Shown one piece after another: positions 1-23,939 of a stretch of 64,000 bases of DNA. Each line of letters starts with the position of its first letter. The first letter of the stretch is position 1. The stretch comes from Dysidea avara. Its lineage: Eukaryota > Porifera > Demospongiae > Dictyoceratida > Dysideidae. Made by a program: the position numbers and the translations under genes. The stretch covers positions 6,535,277-6,599,276 of the forward strand of contig NC_089281.1 in NCBI RefSeq assembly GCF_963678975.1, written 5' to 3'. The notes under the pieces were generated by a model. The model was not told where the DNA came from, ran no database searches, and was given only the letters and a program-made list of their open reading frames with translations.

Positions 1-1088
1 GCAACTTATGTATGTGTGTGCAACTTATGTATGTGTGTGCAACTTACGTATCTCCCCTTACATATTACTTACGCGCATGCTTGCACACAAACATGACACA
101 CCACAGACATACTCACACAAAAATCTATTGCGTGCATGATTAGTATGCACCCCTACCTCCTACATTTAGCACATCCACACAACACACACTAACACACAAG
201 CTCCCTCACACATACACAGACAAATACCACACAACTTATACGCATGCATGCACACCACATATACTTACCACACACACCACACATACATATACACCACTAC
301 GCATACACATACAGTATACAGCAGTTATGCACACACATGCACACACACACACACCCTCACATATACAGGTATAAAATATATACGTAGCACACATTATTCA
401 TGGGGACCCACACGTGTACATACATGGTGTTATGTAAACTATCTTATGATGGAACTGATCTGATAGCTAGTCCTAGGGCTATACTATACTGTATAACATT
501 GCTCAGTCCCTGTACTGCCTACAGTGATAGATTTCCTACCACTTAATGTTCTAAGGTATCACATATACCGAGAATGTGTACTCTATACCATAATGTAACT
601 GTGTATAGTGGTAGGTGTAGAGTGTGTGTGTGTGTGCGTGTGTGTGCGCGCGCGCGCACATGTGTATGCATGCATGCGTGCGTTGTGTCTGGCCGGTTTT
701 GCTATACGTAATGTGTAGAGTAATTTTGTATGCCTATAACACGCATGCATGTGCACACACACACACACACACACAAAGCAAAAAAAAGTGAAGCCTTTAG
801 CTGCCTTGCCAGCACAGTCAGTCACACCTAGTGAGGACACGTGTGTTACTCAGGTGCAGGACTAGTAACCTGCAGGAGGCTGTACCATGTCTCACAGGTG
901 AAGGTGTGGGCACTTGGAAGTCCCACCTGGAACCTTCACCCGTTATGTGCTTCATTAGTTAACAGAACTTAACACCAGGTACTCATTGATGTTACTGCTA
1001 GGTGGGCTGCTTCCCAGTTCCCCATTTTAACAGCTGGATAGACTGGAGCAATGCAAGTAAATAAGCTAACAACAAACATCTACGGCAT

Positions 1089-1128
<40 letters not shown>

Positions 1129-1159
1129 CACACTACACACACAACCATACACCACATAC
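1..1159. repeat. Intronic edge sequence rich in CA/TG microsatellites
   Basis: This is the left-edge part of an EML intron, continuing past the window. It holds CA-rich low-complexity DNA (about 180-360), a TG run near 620-660, an AC run near 752-775 and a pure AC run at about 1092-1126. I looked on the minus strand for the next expected EML exon (the WD repeat after the segment ending in VEK) and did not find it, so it lies outside the window. Open frames here are read-through of the dinucleotide repeats, not genes. Confidence 0.75.
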
Positions 1160-15974
<14,815 letters not shown>

Positions 15975-16156
15975 TTCGCCGCAAACACCCACGCACGTTG
16001 TAATTTCGCGGCCACCAGAATACCGAATAAAATTTTTACAAAATACTGATAGCCGGTATTTTATTTATAGACTAGGTGTTTTGATTGCTATTAACCTCGC
16101 TATCAACACATCGACAACAATAAAATTGTCGACCATCATAATCGCTCGCGTAATCG
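15975..16156. promoter_or_regulatory. Putative bidirectional promoter, EML / CNRIP1
   Basis: Only 182 bp separate the EML start codon (minus) from the CNRIP1 start codon (plus), so both promoters and 5' UTRs must lie here or overlap the genes. The segment is richer in CG dinucleotides than its surroundings. I see no convincing TATA box for either direction. Confidence 0.55.
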
Positions 16157-18117
16157 ATGGCGGTACAGTCGCAGTTTACGATCACTCTCCGCCTAGAAGA
16201 CAGCAAGACTGGTGAACCGGTGCACTTTAAGGTGGATGGAGGTCGTTTTAGTAAAGACCCGGAGTGCTCAAGAACTCTGAAGTTGAATAACACCATCAAG
16301 TACCAAGTGGCCGTGTTTGTTAACCCCAACGTTGAGCACATAAGGTGCGTTGTATGTACTGTACTACACACACAAATGTAGTGCAAACCAATGAGCTAAC
16401 TACTGAAGATGTGAACTTTGTCACATGCACTTTATAGCTTCCCTCCAACTAAGCTATCATGCACCCAGCAGGGTTTGTTGTATCCAACTGTTTTATCTAG
16501 TAACTTTACATGTGTAAGATGAGTGTATGTATCAACCGAAAATCGATTTTACGCACTTATTGTAATGTCTTATAGCCATACCTGCTAGTTATAGTTCGAT
16601 ATCTTCCTTCTTGGCTGAGATATTTCCATTCAAAAATTTTCTTCCCTAGTCACCCATGCAAATTTTACGAATGTCCCCACACTACAAGGTGATTTCTGTG
16701 GGAACGTCATTGGCATGCATTAATTGCTAGCGCCGAATCTGGGCACTAGAAATGATTTAGTATCTGTATTTCACCAGACCCTTACTTTATGCGAAGGGGC
16801 GGGCTAACTACAGCAGCCATTTCTATGTCTGTGACGTAATTTCGGATAAAACTCATAGCTACCAATTGACTATATTTCACAGTCACATGAGCTACTCTGT
16901 AACTACAACAACACATGTGTACTACATTGTAAACACCACACAATATGTAGAGCATGTGTATACACAGTAGTTGTGAATGTGAAGGATATTCAGTATCTGG
17001 GTGTGCAGAGCAATAGTATAAAATAAATGATACAATTAATTAGTTACAACTTTGAAATGACGTCACCATGAATTTATGTTAGGTGTGTCTTACTTAAGTA
17101 CAAATTGAAGACTAATCAATAATGTCATGGTTGTCACTTATTCCCTGTGGGAGCTTTTGAAAATTTTTAGTAATTTGTTTCTGAAAGTTTTTGTGTTTGT
17201 CACTTTTAAAAAGGTATTTATAAAATAGTCATGACCAGTTTTCATAGAGGTGTAAGTTATTTACATGGATGTTGTTTACTTTGCATAAACAACGTTAACA
17301 ACCCAATGTATGTGAAGTTCTTGAAATTTCGTATTCTAATGGACTGTTCTGTGAAAAGAGCTGTGTTTACATTGCACCATTAAGTTGAGCTGTAAACAGT
17401 TTCAGAATTGTATAACTTTGTAAATCCCTTTGTTATCATTATGACAACCTGCAGGGCGTATTATACTGGTCACTCCATCACACACTATTATAACACATTT
17501 ACTGCTCATTTCACCTCAAGTAACTACACTCCCATAAGCATTGTACGTATCACACAGCACGTCACACAAAAACAATAGAAGTGATCACACATGGATGTGA
17601 CCTAGCCAAGGTGTCCCCTGTACAGGTATCCAGTGGGGAATCTACGGATACAAAGGGACCAGTTTGCAGAGCTGAAACGATTCTTTATTTCAGATTTATT
17701 TTTGTTGGTATCATTTGATAGATTGATGTATTTGCTATAATCTTTTGTGCACATTTGTGTGTTCTCAGCATAAATTGTGATGTGATGTTTGTTTCTCATA
17801 GGAGCATTGTTCTTGGAACAGATGAACTTACTGCTGACAAAGAAAAACTAAAGGACAATGGAGAAATGGCATATGAGTTCTCTTGGATCACAACAGGCTA
17901 TGCTATAACTCCTAAGAGCAAGAGGAACATGTTGAAGGTTGGCTTCTTCTTTGAAAACAACACTGAAGTGTCTACACAGATGCAGTGTAAATTTTATAAT
18001 CTTGACTCAGCCTCTCATCTGAAGTGGGGCACTCCTATTGGTAAACTAGAGTTTGTTTGTAACTTTGATATTTCACAGGGACAGACACACACACCAACAG
18101 AAATTAGATTTAAATAA
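16157..18117 (+). CDS. CNRIP1: CB1 cannabinoid receptor-interacting protein 1 homologue
   Basis: Two exons, 16157-16344 and 17802-18117, give 167 aa (human CNRIP1 is 164 aa). The splice divides the arginine codon in HIR|SIVLG with GT-AG ends. Family landmarks in order: FTITLRLEDSKTGEPVHFKVDGGRF near the start (here residues 7-31, compare the VFYKVDGQRF block of vertebrates), the KYQVAVFVNP strand, the ITTGYAITPKSKR segment, and the C-terminal QCKFYN...KWGTPIGKLEFVC block matching the vertebrate WQVKFYN...QWGSPFSVIEYEC. In vertebrates the protein binds the C-terminal tail of the CB1 receptor and adopts a RhoGDI-like beta-sandwich. Cannabinoid receptors are thought to be chordate-specific, so its role here is unknown. 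An AATAAA signal overlaps the stop codon. Confidence 0.93.
16345..17801. other. CNRIP1 intron
   Basis: Single intron with GTGCGT donor and TTTCTCATAG acceptor. AT-rich; I see no gene or clear repeat inside it. Confidence 0.6.
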
Positions 18118-18118
18118 A
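18113..18118 (+). other. Polyadenylation signal AATAAA (CNRIP1)
   Basis: A canonical AATAAA hexamer that includes the CNRIP1 TAA stop codon, implying a very short 3' UTR. This fits the tight spacing to ZFYVE21, whose start codon is 297 bp downstream. Confidence 0.5.
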
Positions 18119-18413
18119 ATATCAGTGAACATTGTAATTACCATAGAGTGGGGTATATTATGTGCAACATCCAAAGTTTGCAAAATGAAAAATAGCTCAT
18201 AAAAATTTTTTTTTTTGCCACACCGTACATCCAAAAGAAATGCACAAAACTACGGAGAAATCGTTTATGTGATAAACACAGGATAAGCTGCTGCACACAA
18301 TCTTGGACCTCGCTATATGCGATATGTAAATTTTGCGAATGCTTTTTTTGCTTGCTTCCCACAATCAAACTGTGTGGTGGGTCACGTGCTATAAGTTGTT
18401 GGTTCCAAGAAGG

Positions 18414-19342
18414 ATGGCTACGTCCGATAAGAAAGTGCAGTACACGAAGTGGGGCTTGAAAATGGTTGGGACTAAATCCATCTTTGATTTGGATGAACCG
18501 CCGTGGCTCCCAGACGAAAAGGTTCGCCCAATACCCTTTGCGCGCGACCATAGTACCCTCTTTTGTAAACACGATAGGTTCGGAGGTGTCTAAATTGTAA
18601 CGAAGAGTTCACGACGCTTCTTAGAAGAAAAGTAAGAATTTTACAGTGTAATGACACACGTGACTGCGCATGCGTCCCTTTCAGCACCACTGTAGAAGAT
18701 GCGGGCAGGTATTTTGCGGTACTTGCGTCTCTAAATTGCCTGTGTACCGAATGGGCTTTGTTGACCCTCAATGTGTGTGTAAAAAGTGTGAAGCAACTTG
18801 CAAAGCTGAAGAAGACTTCTACGAACACCACTTGAAAGTTCTGTGTAAAGGTAATAATAGAATTTGTAGCCTTATATCTGGTATGCATGCTTATAATTAG
18901 CATTTCCATTTATCTACAGGTGCAAAGTTTTGTTTGTCAGATTCAAAAGATCCGGAACAAGCTTACGAGTGTTGCCTAAGTCCAGACCACCTGTAAGAAT
19001 GTTGCACATTAATGCATTATTTTTAGACCTCAATTGTATAGTGATATTTTAATATCAGATCATGAGCCAGTATCAATTAAAAGTATTCTCAAGATTAGAA
19101 TGATCACGGGTATTTTCTACCATGACTAAATTGTTTGTTAATTTGTCCTCAAAGGTGACTCTTCACAGCCACAGGATTCTCCAGCATTGGGATTCAACAA
19201 GAAAAGTGGCAGTCTAAAGAACATCAATGGGATGCATATCCAGTTTTCATTTGGACAAGAAGAAAAGGCAATGATGTTGATATGTTGTGCGAATAGCAAG
19301 AAACAGTCAGCAGATTGGTTGAGAGCTCTTAAAAAGGTTTGA
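18414..19342 (+). CDS. ZFYVE21: FYVE-type zinc finger protein, ZFYVE21 homologue
   Basis: Six exons: 18414-18521, 18578-18631, 18685-18850, 18920-18992, 19027-19109, 19155-19342. They total 223 aa (human ZFYVE21 is 234 aa). All junctions are GT-AG and in frame. The FYVE finger spans about residues 27-85: WLPD (the WxxD motif), RRCLNC, the signature RKHHCRRCG split by a 53-bp intron, FCGTC, and CVCKKC. These supply the zinc-binding cysteines and the basic PI3P-binding patch. The C-terminal half matches the PH-like lipid-binding domain of ZFYVE21 and ends in ADWLRALKKV. In vertebrates ZFYVE21 acts at endosomes and focal adhesions. Introns are 56, 53, 69, 34 and 45 bp. The start is the ATG directly before ATSDKKVQ; an in-frame ATG at 18333 exists but would add residues not expected in the family. 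Confidence 0.93.
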
Positions 19343-19588
19343 TAGTTATAACATGCATCCATACAGTTTACCTCTAATACTTTCAGGCACTAATGCTGTT
19401 AAGAGAATAATATGTAGTACTATATACTAGACTTTGTTTTATAATTGTGTTTCTGTTCAAATCTCTTGTAGTTATAAATATTTATGTAATTGTTTAATAT
19501 TTTATTGTAATTTTACATTGTAGCTACATTATAAATCTATATGTAACTGTTTATTTTATTTTACATAAGTGTATATTTGTAATTACGT
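19343..19588. other. Shared 3' region between ZFYVE21 and GCNA
   Basis: Convergent stop codons leave 246 bp for both 3' UTRs. The minus strand has a candidate AATAAA near 19500. No other feature is visible. Confidence 0.45.
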
Positions 19589-22500
19589 TCACAATGTTGA
19601 AGTTTGTTTATACATTAATGCCAGTTTGCTCATTACTTGTCCGTGCTGTGGTGTATCCTTTCTAACTGATGAATAATTCTCTTTAACAAACTGAGCAAAT
19701 GGTGACATTGTTTGCTGCCTGGGTGTTCCGTCAGCTTTTAATTTGGGTTGTAATTTTAAGTGACTAAATAGAAGAATATAATGAAATACATAAAATACAC
19801 AAATACCTTGTGCACAAGGGGCAATGTTGAGTTATTAAGTTTATTGACTTTGAGTGTCTCCCAATTCTATCCATTTACACAATAAAACTCCATACCACAA
19901 TTAACACTGGTGTACTCACGAGTAATCACACTTGGTACAGTGGTAAACATGTTTGGTGGGTATTTCATAATTGTGACAAGTAGTGATAACAGGTAGACCA
20001 GGTACGGCTTGACACACCTTCTGTGTCCTATAAAAAAAATGACAAGAATTCTTCAACACAGATGTATTTTGTATTTCAAACATTCCAATGCAGTTAGAAT
20101 AATTTAGAGGTAATGTCTTTTGCAGTGTTGGCAGGCCCTTAAAGATCTTGTATAGTAGTGTCTTGCTCAAGAAATTGGCTAGCATGCAGTCAAATACTCT
20201 AATAGAACATACACTGTAAAGCTAAAGTATAATTTTTACTGCTTACAGCAAATCACAACTTGTACCTCACTTACCATCTCTTCCATTCAGCTCCATGGCC
20301 ACATTTCATTCCATCAAATACCCAGGTGGCCGCATGACATAGTTCATGAATCAACACGTCTCGTAATCTCTCTACAATACAAAGTGTCCACCAAGTACAC
20401 ACACATATTATTGGTGTACCAAAATCTGTGCACACTTTAGTAGACAATTCAACTCTAGCTCTCCTTTCATTATTAACCCTGTAAGAATATTAGTGAATTA
20501 CACTATCAATAATAATTGGGAGCATACTCTGAATAATAACACAGTCCAGCTGTTTTTGTTAAATGAATGTTCCATGTGATCTCAAAATTAGATGGAAGCT
20601 TAAAGAAGAGATTTTGAAATAGTGTTAGGTGACACACAAAACATGCACACACACCTTGCTGTCAAACACACTGACATTGTAGAACATGAACAAATCTTGT
20701 GCCATCTTTTCCCTGAACTTCTTGAAGTTGACATTACTATATGATGCTTTCAGGCTGTCCATTATGGTGCCTGAAACAGAAGAATTATTAAACAGAAAGA
20801 TACTATAACACATACTTGGGGTGTAAAAATCAGTGACCTGTTTAGGCTTCTCTCTTGATACCGGCTGGTTACTAGATAAACAGAAAAACAGTGATATTAT
20901 GAAACACATAACTCTACGTACTACACAGGCTGTTTTCAAGTAGCAAATATTTGAGAGTGAACTCCAGAGGGTAGGCGTTTTTCAGTATACTATGTAGAAC
21001 ATGATAAATGCCTTGCAAGCCTCTTACCTTGAAACTAGCCTGACTTTATTATTAACCCAGTGTATAGAAAGAAGGTGTGGTACTACATTACATCATTTTT
21101 GCATAACGTAATCTGGATTTGCTTAGGGCAAAAGATGGGGAAAATCAATGCAGGGCAAATGTTTTCAAAGGGTTTCTGCAATACTGCATAAAGTAATCAC
21201 TACCCGAAATACAAACCTTGTAATCATACTTTATCAATACTCGAGATTTGCTGAAAAAGAATAATGGGGTGACTTAATTTTTTTGTACAGCTGGTTTATA
21301 AACGCGAAATTTAAATTACCTCCTAAAAACTTATTTTTACGTCTGAAAGGTAATTACTTTACTATGCCTGAATTTATTAATGGTTTTAGTCCTCAAACTG
21401 CCCATTTTTATTGTTGCTTTATTGATAAGTTCCAGTTGACATGGCATTTCTCTTGCCCCACAAAAGTGACTGGTAATTTGCACATGCAGCACATTTTTAT
21501 GACCACACCTCTTCATTAAACACATATATATTCTCACATTGATGAGATTTCACTTTCATCAGAAAACAGTTTTCTTGCTACATCAGTTCCATCAGAAATC
21601 TGGCTACTCTCATCTTCCTTGGCTTCCTCATCTAAATACTCGTTAGGTGAATCAGAAATAAAACAACTACTCTCTGCTTCATCATCTAAAAACTCTTCAG
21701 CTTCAATACAATCTTCAGTAATCATTACACGGGTAACACTGGAGAAAGTGTCAGTGTACGTTGAAACATATAAGCCACCTACAATAACTAACCTCTTTCT
21801 TCGAGAAAGCCTTCTTCTTGAGTGGACACTATTGGTAATTTCTTTAAACAAGCTCTTCTCCACATCTTAGCCAAATAGTATACAAGATGCATGTGTGCAC
21901 ACAAATTATACCTTCTTCAACATGTGAATTTGTGCTGATGTTTGACGAATCAATAGTGATTCTGTCAACTGAATGAGTTGTGGAACAGACATCACTAGGC
22001 TCTGTAAGACTGGGACTTCGCCTTTGCTTTGGTGTGCTATGTAATGTGCCAATAGGAGCCATCATGCAGCGCACACACACACACGCACGCACGCACACAC
22101 ACACAGGCATACCTCTTTGCAGCACTCTTAATCTCCATGATGACTAAAAGAAATTTCAAAAAAAAAAAAACCTCTGAAAACACAAACAAATTATTGCAAT
22201 GCCTTACACATTTCAAAAGTATCATCATTTGACGATTCTTCTTCACAATACAAGGAAGCCCAAGAGCTACAAGAAAATGAAACAGATTAGAATTTATACT
22301 CGTAGCACTATGTTCGTGTGTATGTGTGTAGTGTGTTCCACTGATACAGCAAAATACTGATCCGATACTAATAACCACCAGTGAATTTTACTGACAAGAG
22401 ATAATATTTAATTATAATTTTTTATTTGCTTGCACATTATATGTGTTAGTACTAGTGTTTCGGAGTTAGCTATGTATTAGAGTATTAAATACATTATATT

Positions 22501-22755
22501 ATGTAGTGACGGTTCCATTATACTTACGCAAAACAAATCCTGCACCTTTTTCGCTAGAAGTATACTATTCCCAACTGGTTAGGCTCAAAGTTTGATAGAA
22601 TAGCACTTATGATGATAATGATTGGTGTGAGTGATTATGGAATAGCTTAACAACAAATACCGAGACTCCAACAGATGCAAAATGAGCAAACACCTGCTAC
22701 AATTCAATACAAATCTGACTCAGTGGAACACTAGTGTGTATGTGTGTAGTTTTTG

Positions 22756-22787
<32 letters not shown>

Positions 22788-23822
22788 TGTGTGTGAACAT
22801 GCATGATAGCACAGCACATATGATAGCACACGTGTACATACTCCTCGTTTTTCCCAGCCTCATTCTTAACAGCCTTAGTCCCTGGCTCCACCTCAACAAC
22901 CACTACATCATTATCATCACTACTACTACTGACATTGCTCTTTTCATGATCTGACTCTACCACTACATCAGCAGAAGGTTCCCCAGCCTCATACTTAACA
23001 GCCTTAGTCCCTGGCTTCACCTCAATAACCACTACATCATTATCATCACTACTACTACTGACATTGCTCTTTTCATGATCCGACTCTACCACTCCATCAG
23101 CAGAGGGTTCCATTAATGATAACTGGTCTTCTTCCTTGCTGGTTGCCACTACCTCATAATCACTAGTAGTACTGGTTAACACTAGTTCACTGACTTGTTG
23201 TGTAATAGGGTCAACTATGAATAACAAAAAAAAACATAAGTTTGCTGGCCACAAAAAAATTGTGTTATTTTTAAATGTGCAGATATTGGAGATGTGTAAT
23301 GTGTCTCTAAGTGTATAAATCGTTCAATGTCTGATGACTAGTAAAATTATTAGCAAACACATTTTATTGTTGCAATGTTAGGCCATCATTATTACATTCC
23401 ATCACATAGTGCAGCAAAAACTAATGCAGGCGGGAGGTGACTAACTTGACTGCTCTATTTGAGTATATGGTTATAATCAAATTCAAAAAAGCCTGTAAAC
23501 CTGTTCATTTGCATACATGCAACAATTATCAGTACAAGAAACAAAATTAACAATGAAACATAAATCTCAAGTCATGAAATTATTAAATGAAATATTTTCC
23601 ACATTACACCCTTATAACACTTTTCCAGCCATTTATCATCCTAAAGTATACCAAACTAATGGACGAGACATAAACAATGAGCAGAGGGCTTGAGTAATTT
23701 AAAAGAATAACCTCTAGTTTGCATGATTGCTTTATTAGAGTATCTCGATCTTGAAAGCAAAGACTATGCTCCCTGTTGAACATGAGTGGACAGACTTCAA
23801 CCCTTTACTTACCCTCTGCCAT
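19589..23822 (-). CDS. GCNA: GCNA/ACRC homologue: acidic SprT-like metalloprotease
   Basis: Fifteen exons: 23822-23813 (tentative), 23214-22842, 22266-22208, 22143-22113, 22036-21912, 21865-21793, 21738-21538, 20871-20816, 20770-20655, 20598-20528, 20478-20420, 20371-20275, 20027-19920, 19866-19807, 19763-19589. They sum to exactly 538 codons (537 aa). Order: an acidic disordered N-terminus with two tandem 43-residue cassettes (about 39-81 and 82-124), each with a SUMO-interacting-like DDNDVVVIEV/DDNDVVVVEV core; a serine/acid-rich middle; then the SprT domain (YNVSVFDSK, FEITWN, TKTAGLCYY). The zinc protease motif is HELCH (H400, E401, H404) with a third ligand at H417 in CGHG. A zinc ribbon (TTCHNY, CTKC, CPLC) and a conserved C-terminal SPFAQFVKENY block follow. 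Known GCNA proteins protect germline genomes by acting on DNA-protein crosslinks. The four-residue first exon is the weakest part; all other exons are fixed by phase and homology. Confidence 0.9.
22075..22105. repeat. AC/ACGC microsatellite in GCNA intron
   Basis: An alternating AC and CGCA run lies just downstream of the short GCNA exon 22143-22113. A similar GTGC run is in the next intron (about 22755-22797). Both are intronic and explain cysteine/valine-rich spurious frames. Confidence 0.75.
22857..23114 (-). repeat. 129-bp tandem duplication inside GCNA exon 2
   Basis: Two adjacent, nearly identical 129-bp copies encode the 43-residue acidic cassette EPSAD..VVESDHEKSNVSSSSDDNDVVV (first residues shown in two parts: EPSAD, then VVESDHEKSNVSSSS). 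The copies differ at only a handful of sites, so the duplication is young. It is in frame and doubles a SUMO-interaction-like motif. Confidence 0.85.
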
Positions 23823-23939
23823 GTTTATATGTACTACTAAATATTTACCTCGACACTCGGTCATTCTGTGCCTTCCTCTATCATGAAATGATGCATTTAC
23901 GTGATCTATAATCAAATAATTAAAAATTGGTGCGTCTAC
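23823..23939. other. Short spacer upstream of GCNA
   Basis: 117 bp lie between the stop codon of the upstream minus-strand gene (23940) and the tentative GCNA start (23822). Upstream GCNA control elements must overlap that neighbour if the first exon is right. A copy of the dispersed palindromic motif lies downstream, at 23726-23750 within GCNA intron 1. Confidence 0.35.

Noticed and set aside
583-840. Frames rich in His/Thr or Cys/Val near 250-840, 22050 and 22750
   Set aside because: They are read-through of CA/TG microsatellites.
21739-21793. Continuous reading of the GCNA exons through 21792-21739
   Set aside because: The frame is open through it, but the segment has a GTTAGT donor, a CTCCAG acceptor, a typical 54-bp length and hydrophobic residues out of character with the acidic region, so I treat it as an intron. 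Either choice keeps the frame.
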